DNA of 10,687 nucleotides, taken from assembly GCA_905210085.1 (NCBI GenBank), contig CAJLVJ010000056.1, positions 1 through 10,687 on the forward strand. Direction: 5' to 3'. Both the position numbers and the translations under genes were made by a program. Below the pieces are notes generated by a model, which made no database searches, was not told the origin of the DNA, and saw only the letters and a program-made list of their open reading frames with translations. Shown here in pieces: positions 1 through 8,055 of the stretch (position 1 is the first letter of the stretch; each line of letters begins with the position of its first letter). Origin of the DNA: an uncultured Collinsella sp. GTDB lineage: Bacteria > Actinomycetota > Coriobacteriia > Coriobacteriales > Coriobacteriaceae.

Positions 1-533
1 TTACCGATGGTCAGATTTACCTGCAGTCCGAGCTCTTCTTCCAGGGTCAGCGCCCGGCAGTCGACGTGGGTATCTCCGTGTCCCGCGTCGGTGGCGATGC
101 GCAGACCAAGGCCATGAAGCAGGTCGCCGGCAACCTCCGTCTGGACCTCGCTTCCTATCAGGAGCTCGCTGGCTTTACGCAGTTCGGCTCCGACCTCGAC
201 GAGGCTACTCAGAAGCAGCTGACCCACGGTGCTCGCATGACCGAGCTCCTGAAGCAGCCGCGCTACAAGCCGTTTGAGGTTGGCGAGCAGATCGTTACGC
301 TGTTCGCTGGCAACGAGGGCTTCCTGGATGACCTGGAGATCGCCGACGTGCTGCCTTTCCGTGCCGAGCTCATCGAGTACATGGACAATGGCTTTGGTTC
401 GCTGCTCGACAAGGTTCGCGCCAAGAAGATCGATGATGACACCAAGGCTGAGCTCTTGCGCGTCATCGGCGACTTCAAGCAGCAGTTCATGGCCAAGCAC
501 CATTCGGATGTTTCTGGATCAGAGGAGAACTAA
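1..533 (+). CDS. atpA: ATP synthase F1 subunit alpha, 3' part
   Basis: This is the C-terminal part of the F1 alpha subunit, which forms the alpha3beta3 hexamer with AtpD and carries non-catalytic nucleotide sites. The reading frame is open from base 3 to the TAA at 531-533; the 5' part lies outside the window. The first visible residues match the conserved alpha stretch TDGQIYL, followed by the VGISVSRVGG motif. The Arg of SVSR is the arginine finger that reaches into the catalytic site on beta. The rest is the helical C-terminal domain, with the typical SYQELAGFTQFGSDLD segment. The last residues are polar and include the Shine-Dalgarno AGAGGAG (521-527) for atpG, whose ATG follows the stop by 5 nt. 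Family assignment is certain; only the truncation by the window edge limits the description. Confidence 0.97.
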   Translation, partial: TDGQIYLQSELFFQGQRPAVDVGISVSRVGGDAQTKAMKQVAGNLRLDLASYQELAGFTQFGSDLDEATQKQLTHGARMTELLKQPRYKPFEVGEQIVTLFAGNEGFLDDLEIADVLPFRAELIEYMDNGFGSLLDKVRAKKIDDDTKAELLRVIGDFKQQFMAKHHSDVSGSEEN

Positions 534-538
534 GCCCC

Positions 539-1446
539 ATGGCCAACCTTCGCGACATTAAGAAGCGAATCTCCTCGGTTACCACGACCAAGCAGATCAC
601 GCGCACGATGGAGATGGTCTCTACGGCCAAGATTCGTCGTGCCCTCGATCGCTCCAAGCAGGCCGAGCCCTATAAGGAGGCGCTGACCGACGTCATGTTG
701 ACGGTCGCCGGCGACGCCTCCTGTTCGGGCACCGATCCCATGCTGCAGAAGCATGAGAGCGTCAAGCATGGCCTGATTGTCGTTATTGCCTCGGACCGCG
801 GCCTTGCCGGCGGTTTCAATACGACGGTGGAGCGCATGGCCGAAAAGCTCGCCGCTTCTTGGGCGAACGACGGCATCGAATGCGAGATCATCGCGTGCGG
901 GCGTAAGCCGGCCACGTATTTCCGTGACCGCGCAAACGTTGTCATGCACTTTGAGGGCAACTCCTCTGAGCCCGATTTCAATCAGGCCCGCATGATCTCC
1001 TCTCATATCTGCGATGCGTATCGTGCCGGTGAGCTTGACCGTGTCGAGCTTGTCTACCACCACGCCAAGAATCGCGTGGATCAGGAGCTTCGCGTCGAGC
1101 ATCTGTTGCCGCTCGACCCCGAGATGATCGCTATGGCCCACGGTCCGCGTAAGAACGAGACCGACGCCCCTAAGCGCATCTCGTCCACGTTCGAGTTCGT
1201 GCCCTCTCCCGAGCATGTTCTCGGCAAGCTTGTGCCGTCTTATATCCTGACGGTCATCTACCAGGCCCTGATCGATTCGGCGGCTGCCGAGCAGGGTGCA
1301 CGCCGCAAGGCCATGCACTCCGCGACGGAAAACGCCACCGCGATCATCTCGACCCTTACCCGCACGTATAGTCGCGTGCGCCAGGCTTCGATCACGACCG
1401 AGATTAACGAGATCGTCGGCGGAGCCTCAGCATTGGAGGAACAGTA

Positions 1447-1447
<1 letters not shown>
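539..1447 (+). CDS. atpG: ATP synthase F1 subunit gamma
   Basis: The gamma subunit is the rotating central stalk that couples proton flow through Fo to conformational change in the alpha3beta3 head. The product has 302 residues, slightly longer than the usual ~285-290. The N-terminal helix starts with MANLRDIKKRISSV and includes the conserved TKQITRTMEMVSTAK segment (about 17-31). The central Rossmann-like part has SDRGLAGGFN (85-94). The C-terminal helix ends with the signature ITTEINEIVGGASAL (about 285-299). The two terminal helices form the coiled coil that turns inside the hexamer. The ATG at 539 has AGAGGAG 11 nt upstream inside atpA. The stop overlaps the atpD start in TAATG, so the two genes are very likely translationally coupled. 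Extra residues near 200-215 (charged, KNETDAPK) look like a surface insertion. Confidence 0.97.
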
Positions 1448-2901
<1,454 letters not shown>

Positions 2902-2904
2902 GTT

Positions 2905-3297
2905 ATGCGTATCCGCATCGTGTGCCCCGTGAGCTGCGCCTATGAGGGCGACGCTGCGTTTGTGTCGATTCCGTCCACGGATGGCGAGTTTGGCGTTCTG
3001 CCTGCTCACTCCAGCGAGATCTGCACGATCGACCGCGGTTACGTTCGCGTTTCCGATAAGGCCATGGGCACTGTCGACCACACGTTTGCCGTGGCCGGCG
3101 GCTATGCCCAGGTTGCGGACGATGTCGTGACCGTTCTCGCCGAGCGCGCTTGCGATTTGGCGACCGTCGATGCCGACAAGCTTAAAGCTGATATTCAAGG
3201 TTTTGAAGAGAAGCTGGGTAATTTGTCGGAGGATGATGCACGCCGCGCCTACCTCTATAATGAAATCGCATGGTGTAAGCTCAAGCTTGCCCAATAG
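2905..3297 (+). CDS. atpC: ATP synthase F1 subunit epsilon
   Basis: Epsilon binds gamma at the base of the central stalk and, in many bacteria, inhibits ATP hydrolysis. The 130-residue length is typical. The N-terminal beta-sandwich includes the family motif DGEFGVLPAH (26-35) and FAVAGGYAQV (61-70). The C-terminal part (about 87-130) is a predicted helical hairpin with ADKLKADIQGFEEKL and DDARRAYLYNEIAWCKLKLA. The start is an ATG 3 nt after the atpD stop, with a GGGGAG ribosome-binding site at the end of atpD. It is the last gene of the atp operon; a strong hairpin terminator begins 36 nt after its stop. The last third of the gene is visibly richer in A/T-ending codons than the rest of the operon, including a TATAAT string at 3256-3261. 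Confidence 0.95.
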   Translation: MRIRIVCPVSCAYEGDAAFVSIPSTDGEFGVLPAHSSEICTIDRGYVRVSDKAMGTVDHTFAVAGGYAQVADDVVTVLAERACDLATVDADKLKADIQGFEEKLGNLSEDDARRAYLYNEIAWCKLKLAQ

Positions 3298-3333
3298 TCA
3301 AACGATTTAGCGTTCGACCATTTGCGAACACAT

Positions 3334-3372
3334 CATGCCCGGGATGGCTCAGCCATCCCGGGCATGCTTTTT
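3334..3372 (+). terminator. Intrinsic terminator after atpC / possible murA attenuator
   Basis: A perfect 15-bp stem, 3334-3348 paired with 3352-3366, encloses a 3-nt loop and is followed by C and then five T (3368-3372). The stem includes CCCGGG and is very stable. It is a clear rho-independent terminator for the atp operon. It ends only 13 nt before the TTG of murA, so no promoter fits between it and murA. murA must therefore be read through this hairpin or be controlled by it. Confidence 0.92.
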
Positions 3373-3373
3373 G

Positions 3374-3379
3374 AAAGGG
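3374..3379 (+). promoter_or_regulatory. Ribosome binding site of murA
   Basis: AAAGGG lies 6 nt before the TTG at 3386 and directly after the terminator T-run. It supports TTG as the start. No ATG or GTG with a better site lies nearby in frame. Confidence 0.7.
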
Positions 3380-3385
3380 TAGACC

Positions 3386-4669
3386 TTGGATATTATCCGC
3401 GTTGAGGGTGGCCACGCCATCGGAGGCTCCGTGCCCGTTTCGGGCGCCAAGAACTCCGCACTCAAACTCATGGCGGCAACGCTTCTGGCGCCGGGCAAGA
3501 CGACGCTGCAGAACGTGCCCGATATTTCCGATGTCCACGTGATGGGCAAGGTGCTCAAGGGCATGGGCGCTACGATCGATGTTCTCGACGAGCACACGCT
3601 CGAGATTGATACCTCTCAGGTCGATTCTTGGGAGGCCCCCTACGAGCTCGTTGCCAAGATGCGTGCTTCCACAGCCGTGATGGGACCCCTGCTGGGTCGC
3701 TTCCATCGCGCCAAGATCGCCATGCCGGGCGGCTGCAACCTGGGTGCTCGCAAGATCGATATGCACATTCTTGGTCTTGAGGCCCTGGGCGTTGAGTTCG
3801 ATACCGCCCACGGTTACATCAACGCTAATGCGCCCCAAGGTCTGCGCGGTACCACCGTCACGCTCGAGTTCGCCAGTGTCGGTGCGACCGAGAACCTCAT
3901 TATGGCATCCGTGCGCGCGAAGGGTACCACGGTTATCGACAATGCCGCCCGCGAGCCCGAGATCGTCGATCTCGCCAACATGCTCAACGAGATGGGCGCC
4001 AAGATTGTTGGCGCCGGTACGCCCGTCGTGACTATCGAAGGTGTGGAAGAGCTCCATCCCGTTACCCATCGCGTGGTGGGCGACCGCATCGAGGCCGGTA
4101 CCTTTATCGTTGCCGGTGCGCTGATGGCCGACGATCGCGGTGTCGACGTCACGGGTTTTTGCCCCATTCACTTGGGCATGGTTCTCAAGAAGATGGAGCT
4201 CATGGGTATCGACTGCGAGCGCGTCGAGGATGGCGTCCATGTGAACCGTGCCGAGCGCATCAAGCCGGTCGACATCCAGACGCTTCCGTTCCCCGGCTTC
4301 CCGACCGACATGCAGGCACAGATTATGGTACTCTCCGCCCTTGCCGATGGCAGTTCCGTTATTACCGAAAACATCTTCGAGAATCGCTTTATGTTTGCCT
4401 CTGAGCTGGTGCGCATGGGTGCCGACATTCGTATCGAGAGCCATCATGCCATGATTCATGGCGTCAAGGGCTTCTCGGGTGCACAGGTTACCTCGCCCGA
4501 TCTGCGCGGCGGAGCGGCCCTCGTCGTAGCGGGCTTGATCGCCGACGGGACGACCGAGGTTTCGGCTATCCATCACATCAAGCGCGGCTACGAGCAGTTT
4601 GTCGAAAAACTGCAGGCGCTTGGCGCGCATGTCGAGCATGCTACCGTCCCCGATCCCGTCATCTACTAA
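3386..4669 (+). CDS. murA: UDP-N-acetylglucosamine 1-carboxyvinyltransferase MurA
   Basis: MurA transfers enolpyruvate from phosphoenolpyruvate to the 3'-OH of UDP-GlcNAc, the first committed step of peptidoglycan synthesis in the cytoplasm. The 427-residue length is typical of the EPSP-synthase-like fold. Visible active-site elements are K22-N23 in GAKNSALK, the RAS...MGPLLGRF segment (93-106), the loop PGGCNLGAR with the catalytic Cys at 117, D308 in PGFPTDMQAQ, and R400 in IKRGYEQF near the C-terminus. Having Cys rather than Asp at 117 predicts the fosfomycin-sensitive type; this is inference from the family. The start is TTG, supported by AAAGGG 6 nt upstream and by the MDIIRVEGG N-terminus aligning with family starts. 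It follows the atpC terminator and is probably co-transcribed with the LCP gene 12 nt downstream. Confidence 0.96.
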   Translation: MDIIRVEGGHAIGGSVPVSGAKNSALKLMAATLLAPGKTTLQNVPDISDVHVMGKVLKGMGATIDVLDEHTLEIDTSQVDSWEAPYELVAKMRASTAVMGPLLGRFHRAKIAMPGGCNLGARKIDMHILGLEALGVEFDTAHGYINANAPQGLRGTTVTLEFASVGATENLIMASVRAKGTTVIDNAAREPEIVDLANMLNEMGAKIVGAGTPVVTIEGVEELHPVTHRVVGDRIEAGTFIVAGALMADDRGVDVTGFCPIHLGMVLKKMELMGIDCERVEDGVHVNRAERIKPVDIQTLPFPGFPTDMQAQIMVLSALADGSSVITENIFENRFMFASELVRMGADIRIESHHAMIHGVKGFSGAQVTSPDLRGGAALVVAGLIADGTTEVSAIHHIKRGYEQFVEKLQALGAHVEHATVPDPVIY

Positions 4670-4681
4670 TACAGGTTGCCT

Positions 4682-5917
4682 ATGTTTAATAAAAAGCCCC
4701 TCGCGGATACCACCACCCGAAGACCCTCAACTGGTGCGCAGGCCAAGATCTACAGTCGCGATAACGTGGCTCGCTATTCCGAGCGCGCTCGCCAACGTCG
4801 TCGTAGCCACACGATTCGTCACGTCGCGCTCATTGTCGTGCTTGGCGTGCTGCTGAGTGCCACTACCGCTGCCGGCCTGTGGTTTGCCACCATTATGGGC
4901 AAGCTCGGCGATTCTAATGTCATTACCGACAATCTGCGTCGGGTTCTGGTTGACACCGATGAGGCAAAGGATCCGTTTTACGTGCTGCTTCTTGGCACCG
5001 ACGGCCGTCCGGGCGAGGATACGTACCGTGCCGACTCGATTATCCTGGCACGCATTGATCCCACGCAAAAGCAGGCGACGCTCATTTCCGTTCCGCGCGA
5101 CACCAAGGTCGAGTACAAGGGCGAGACCATGAAGATCAACGCCTGCCATACCGTTGGCGGCGCCGAGGCCATGGTCGAGGCTGTCAACGAGCTGTGCGGT
5201 GTTCAGATTTCCCACTATGCCGAGGTCAGCTTCGACGGTATGCAGGCGCTGATTGATTCGGTTGGCGGTATCGACATTAACGCAACCGATGATGTTGACG
5301 ACCCCGAGCACCTGGATATTAAGATTACCGCTGGCCAGCAGCATATGGACGGTGCCACCGCCCTTACCTATGCCCGCTGCCGCTACACCTATGCCGACGG
5401 CGATTACACGCGCATGCGCCACCAGCGTCAGGTGCTTGGCGCCCTTGCCAACCAGATTCTCAATAACTTCGATGCCACGAAGATCTTTGGCCTGGTTAAT
5501 TCGCTGTCCGATATGCTCGTAACCGATATGAGCGTTCAGGATATCGTGGCTACGGTCAACGCCATGCGCGGTATGGATGTCGACGGTATCTACTCGGCCA
5601 ACCTGCCCTCGTACGCCGACGACAGCACCATGATTGACGGTGTGAGCTACGTCTTTGTCTACGAGGACGAGCTCAAGGAAATGATGGAGCGCGTCGATGC
5701 CGGCAAGGATCCCAAGGGTCCCAACACCATGGGTCTTTCCGACGGTTCCAGCTCTACGATCGGCGACCTGAACAACAACACGTCTGACGACTACGCAAAC
5801 GGTACCGCAACCTCATCGGTCAGCTCTGACGATTCCGATGACTCAAGCGATTCAAGCGATTCGGACTACTACGAAGAGCCCACCGGCGACGGCAACGGCT
5901 ACGAAGCCAACTATTAG
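4682..5917 (+). CDS. LytR-CpsA-Psr (LCP) family cell-wall glycopolymer transferase
   Basis: LCP proteins move polyprenyl-phosphate-linked glycopolymers onto peptidoglycan at the outer membrane face. The 411-residue product has a basic cytoplasmic N-terminus (1-46, rich in Arg around 31-46), one transmembrane helix (about 47-72) and an extracellular LCP domain (about 97-300). LCP motifs are LLLGTDGRPGE (102-112), RADSIIL (116-122), SVPRDT (136-141), KINACHTVGG (151-160), TYARCR (229-234) and DYTRMRHQRQ (241-250), whose Arg/Asp residues bind the pyrophosphate. The C-terminal ~60 residues are low-complexity Ser/Asp/Gly/Asn ending in an acidic tail. Cys155, Cys172 and Cys233 lie outside the membrane. 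I chose the ATG at 4682 because AGG (4673-4675) lies 6 nt before it; the in-frame TTG at 4676 would abut that site. The gene is 12 nt after murA, so probably co-transcribed. The exact polymer substrate cannot be told. Confidence 0.93.
   Translation: MFNKKPLADTTTRRPSTGAQAKIYSRDNVARYSERARQRRRSHTIRHVALIVVLGVLLSATTAAGLWFATIMGKLGDSNVITDNLRRVLVDTDEAKDPFYVLLLGTDGRPGEDTYRADSIILARIDPTQKQATLISVPRDTKVEYKGETMKINACHTVGGAEAMVEAVNELCGVQISHYAEVSFDGMQALIDSVGGIDINATDDVDDPEHLDIKITAGQQHMDGATALTYARCRYTYADGDYTRMRHQRQVLGALANQILNNFDATKIFGLVNSLSDMLVTDMSVQDIVATVNAMRGMDVDGIYSANLPSYADDSTMIDGVSYVFVYEDELKEMMERVDAGKDPKGPNTMGLSDGSSSTIGDLNNNTSDDYANGTATSSVSSDDSDDSSDSSDSDYYEEPTGDGNGYEANY
5843..5860 (+). repeat. 9-bp tandem repeat in the LCP acidic tail
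   Basis: TCAAGCGAT occurs twice in tandem (5843-5851, 5852-5860), flanked by partial copies. It encodes Ser-Ser-Asp units of the acidic C-terminal tail. The unit keeps frame, so copy-number change would only alter tail length. Confidence 0.7.
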
Positions 5918-5918
5918 A

Positions 5919-5946
5919 GTTACGCGGTTTTACCAAACCGCGTAAC
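5919..5946 (+). terminator. Hairpin after the LCP gene (weak terminator)
   Basis: A perfect 12-bp inverted repeat, 5919-5930 with 5935-5946, has loop TACC and starts 2 nt after the LCP stop codon. There is no T-run after it on either strand, so it is not a canonical intrinsic terminator. It may stabilise the mRNA 3' end or act together with the next structure. Confidence 0.4.
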
Positions 5947-5959
5947 CGCTTGACGCTGC

Positions 5960-6058
5960 AAACCCGCCAGAGCGGCAATCTGCCTTTCAACTTCGGCGGC
6001 ATGACCAGAAGGTCAATGCCGCCTTGTTTCAAGGCACCTTGCTCGCTCTGGCGGGTTT
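5960..6058. repeat. 99-nt structured palindromic element (MITE/REP-like candidate)
   Basis: The ends are a perfect 15-bp inverted repeat (5960-5974 and 6044-6058). The inside folds further: 5975-5978 with 6039-6042, 5981-5986 with 6031-6036, 5988-5990 with 6024-6026, 5995-6002 with 6016-6023 and 6003-6006 with 6011-6014, closing on an AGAA loop (6007-6010). The result is one long hairpin with small bulges. It encodes no credible protein. It could be a non-autonomous mobile element, an interspersed repeat or a structured RNA in the convergent gap. No flanking target duplication is obvious. Confidence 0.65.
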
Positions 6059-6100
6059 CCGCTGTCGGTGCCAAAACATCGGCGTTGCCGGAACACTTGG

Positions 6101-6146
6101 CACTTGGGGACGTTCCTTTTGTGCCGGCAGTTTGGGACACTCCTTG
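6101..6146. repeat. Two degenerate direct repeats inside nested inverted repeats
   Basis: CACTTGGGGACGTTCCTTT (6101-6119) and CAGTTTGGGACACTCCTTG (6128-6146) are imperfect 19-bp direct repeats offset by 27 bp. Short inverted repeats surround them: TGCCGG 6086-6091 with CCGGCA 6124-6129, and GTGCCAA 6068-6074 with TTGGCAC 6097-6103. From memory, similar GGGACGTTCC / GGGACACTCC strings occur between genes in Coriobacteriia; I could not verify this. There is no protein evidence. Confidence 0.5.
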
Positions 6147-6187
6147 CGTTAAGAGGCTGGCGTGCGTCAACCTGTTCTCGTTGCAGC

Positions 6188-6226
6188 AAAAAAATCGCCC
6201 CGTTCTTGGTTGAGGACGGGGCGATT
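6188..6226 (-). terminator. Intrinsic terminator of pepT
   Basis: On the - strand an 11-bp stem (6216-6226 with 6193-6203) with a GC-rich core is followed by a run of seven T (A at 6188-6194 on the + strand; the first two overlap the stem base). It lies 27 nt after the pepT stop. On the + strand the following bases are poor in T, so it mainly serves leftward transcription. Confidence 0.88.
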
Positions 6227-6252
6227 CGTCTTTTGGACTTGTGCAGCCAGGC

Positions 6253-7500
6253 TTATGCAAAGCGGGCGACGAGCTCCTGGAGCACGTCGGTCATCTTGAC
6301 GAGCGAACTGACCGGGACGAACTCGTTGACGCCGTGGTAGCAATAGCCGCCGGTGGAAAGGTTGGGGCAGGGCAGACCGCGGAACGACAGCTGAGCGCCG
6401 TCGGTGCCACCGCGAATCGGCAGTACCTGGGGCTCAATGCCGCAGGCAAGGTAGGCTTCCTTGGCGACATCGATAAGCTCGGGGTAGTCACGCACGATCT
6501 CGGCCATGTTGCGGTACTGCTGCTTGATCTCGACCGTCACGCGTTCATCGCCCAGGCGCTGGTTGAGCAGGGCTGCGGCGGAATCAATCAGCGCGAGCTT
6601 CTGCTGGAACTTTGCCGCGTCGTGGTCGCGAACGATATAGCGCGCCGTAGCGTGGTCGACGGTTGCAGACACGCCCTCAAGATGATAGAAGCCCTCGTAG
6701 CCCTCGGTGTATTCCGGGCGCTGCGCATAAGGGAGCAGCGCGTTAAAGTCGCAGAACAGATTGCCCGCGTTGACCATGCGGCCCTTGGCGTCACCGGGAT
6801 GGATGGACTGGCCCTCAAAGTGAACGGTTGCCTCGGCGGCGTTAAAGCACTCCCACTCCAGCTCGCCAATGGGACCGCCGTCGACCGTGTAGGCGTACTT
6901 GCAGCCGAAGGCCTCGATGTCCAACAGTTCGGCGCCGTGACCGATTTCTTCGTCCGGGCAAAAACAAATGCCGAGTGCGGGGTGGGGCAGCGAGGGGTCC
7001 TGAGCGATACGCGCGACAAGCGCCATGATCTCGGCGACACCGGCCTTGTCGTCGGCGCCCAGCAGCGTGGTGCCGTCACTGCAGACCAAGTCCTCACCCA
7101 CAAGGTCGTTCAGGGCGGGAAGCTTGGCGGTGCTCATGGCCACGGGCTTGCCGTCAACGGTACCGCAGACCAGGTCGCCGCCTTCGTAGTGCACAATGTG
7201 TGGCTTCACACCGGCGCCCGGCGCAACCTCGGTGGTGTCGAGGTGTGCGATCAGACCCAGGGCGGGCTTGTCCTCCGCGCCCGCGCTCGCAGGAATATGC
7301 GCGCAGACGTAGGCATGCTCGGTCACATGGGCATCGGCCGCGCCGAGCTCGCGCAGCTCCTCGGCCAGCACATTAGCAAGGTCAAACTGAACGTTGCTCG
7401 AAGGCACCTGGTCGCAGTTTGCATCCTCGGATTGCGTGTTGATTTGGACGTAGCGCAAAAAGCGCTCAAGGACGTCGGGGTTCGTGGTGTTGTTTTCCAT
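6253..7500 (-). CDS. pepT: Peptidase T (tripeptide aminopeptidase)
   Basis: PepT is a cytoplasmic dizinc aminopeptidase of the M20 family that releases the N-terminal residue of tripeptides. The 415-residue product aligns along its length with the E. coli enzyme as I recall it. Metal and catalytic residues are H86 and D88 (AHLDT), D150 (GADDKAG), E184-E185 (PDEE), D207 (TVDGG) and H389 (YHG). PIRGGTDGAQLSF (361-373) and TEGYEGFYHL (265-274) are PepT hallmarks. The frame is open for 51 more codons upstream, but the MENNTTNPDVLERFL start fits the family and has GGAG (7509-7512) 8 nt before the ATG. It is transcribed alone towards a terminator at 6188-6226 and is divergent from a DtxR-type regulator. 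A 20-bp palindrome between them may control both. Confidence 0.96.
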   Translation of the reverse strand: MENNTTNPDVLERFLRYVQINTQSEDANCDQVPSSNVQFDLANVLAEELRELGAADAHVTEHAYVCAHIPASAGAEDKPALGLIAHLDTTEVAPGAGVKPHIVHYEGGDLVCGTVDGKPVAMSTAKLPALNDLVGEDLVCSDGTTLLGADDKAGVAEIMALVARIAQDPSLPHPALGICFCPDEEIGHGAELLDIEAFGCKYAYTVDGGPIGELEWECFNAAEATVHFEGQSIHPGDAKGRMVNAGNLFCDFNALLPYAQRPEYTEGYEGFYHLEGVSATVDHATARYIVRDHDAAKFQQKLALIDSAAALLNQRLGDERVTVEIKQQYRNMAEIVRDYPELIDVAKEAYLACGIEPQVLPIRGGTDGAQLSFRGLPCPNLSTGGYCYHGVNEFVPVSSLVKMTDVLQELVARFA

Positions 7501-7508
7501 AAAGACCG

Positions 7509-7512
7509 CTCC
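7509..7512 (-). promoter_or_regulatory. Ribosome binding site deciding the pepT start
   Basis: GGAG on the - strand lies 8 nt before the ATG at 7500-7498. It favours this start over in-frame starts further upstream, which would extend past the palindrome and into the divergent gene. Confidence 0.7.
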
Positions 7513-7538
7513 AATCTTGGTCGTCGTGTGCAACAAGA

Positions 7539-7544
7539 ACTCTA
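7539..7544 (-). promoter_or_regulatory. Candidate -10 element for pepT
   Basis: The - strand reads TGCTAGAGT, an extended -10 (TGn) followed by TAGAGT. No good -35 is seen at 17 bp; that region is occupied by the palindrome at 7548-7567. Prediction only. Confidence 0.3.
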
Positions 7545-7547
7545 GCA

Positions 7548-7567
7548 CGGTATGCCACAGCATACCG
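7548..7567. promoter_or_regulatory. 20-bp palindrome, candidate operator between pepT and the DtxR-family gene
   Basis: CGGTATGC (7548-7555) and GCATACCG (7560-7567) form a perfect inverted repeat around the 4-nt spacer CACA. It lies in the 120-bp divergent region, just upstream of the candidate pepT -10 and over the -35 position of the candidate regulator promoter. Position, symmetry and the adjacent regulator gene suggest a protein-binding site. It does not match the classical DtxR or MntR box, so the ligand protein is unknown. Confidence 0.5.
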
Positions 7568-7583
7568 CGACGGGCGGATGGGG

Positions 7584-7589
7584 TAGAAT
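7584..7589 (+). promoter_or_regulatory. Candidate -10 element for the DtxR-family gene
   Basis: TAGAAT lies 31 nt before the ATG at 7621, a normal distance. The -35 position (about 7561-7566) falls in the right arm of the palindrome and is a poor match, which would suit a regulated promoter. Prediction only. Confidence 0.35.
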
Positions 7590-7620
7590 CAGCCTTTGAA
7601 AGCAGAAGGGACGGAAGGTC

Positions 7621-8043
7621 ATGGATACGACAAATAGCTCGCGCGAGCTGCACCTAACGGTGGCGAACGAAGACTACTTGGAGTGCATGGTTCGCATCGA
7701 AAACGAAGAAGGGGAGACCAATGGCGTGCGATCGGTCGACATCGCGCAGCGTCTTGGTGTCTCCAAGGCATCGGTCAATAAGGCGGTTTCGGCGCTTAAG
7801 GCGTCCGAGCTTGTCGAGCAATCGCATTACGGCAAGGTCATCCTGACCGACCGTGGTCGCGAGGTCGGCACGGCAATCTGGTACCGTCATCGCCTTATCC
7901 GCACGTTTTTGGTCCAGGAGCTCGGCGTCGATTTTGAGCGGGCCGATTCCGAGGCGTGCATGATGGAACATGCGCTTTCCGAGGACACGATGAGCCGCTG
8001 GCTCGCCTATCTCGAAAAACAGGGAATCAGCGTCGAGGAATAG
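7621..8043 (+). CDS. DtxR/MntR-family metal-dependent transcriptional regulator
   Basis: Members of this family bind DNA as dimers when loaded with Fe(II) or Mn(II). The 140-residue protein has an N-terminal winged helix (recognition helix around VSKASVNKAVSAL, 47-59; wing around HYGKVILTDRG, 69-79) and a helical dimerisation and metal domain. It lacks the C-terminal SH3-like domain, as in MntR. Predicted ligands by alignment are D18 and E21 (NEDYLE), H90 (YRH), C113, E116 and H117 (CMMEH). Asp at 18 is as in MntR, while Cys at 113 is as in DtxR, so the metal cannot be told. The ATG has GGAAGG very close (2 nt) and AAGGG 10 nt upstream. It is followed 12 nt later by a homocysteine methyltransferase-like gene and is probably co-transcribed with it. 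The palindrome upstream may be its own operator. Confidence 0.9.
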   Translation: MDTTNSSRELHLTVANEDYLECMVRIENEEGETNGVRSVDIAQRLGVSKASVNKAVSALKASELVEQSHYGKVILTDRGREVGTAIWYRHRLIRTFLVQELGVDFERADSEACMMEHALSEDTMSRWLAYLEKQGISVEE

Positions 8044-8055
8044 CGAAACACATAT

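Noticed and set aside
3281..4639. 452-codon open frame on the - strand opposite murA
   Set aside because: Antisense shadow of murA, which has all its catalytic residues; no ribosome site or domain in the antisense product.
5820..6340. Small open frames across the convergent gap (5950-6213 and 6068-6340 on +, 5820-6260 on -)
   Set aside because: They run through inverted repeats and the pepT terminator and lack ribosome sites and domains. They are by-products of the repeat sequences.
6241..7545. 434-codon open frame on the + strand opposite pepT
   Set aside because: Antisense shadow of a complete, motif-rich PepT gene; the repetitive Gly/Val/Leu/Arg composition is typical of shadows.
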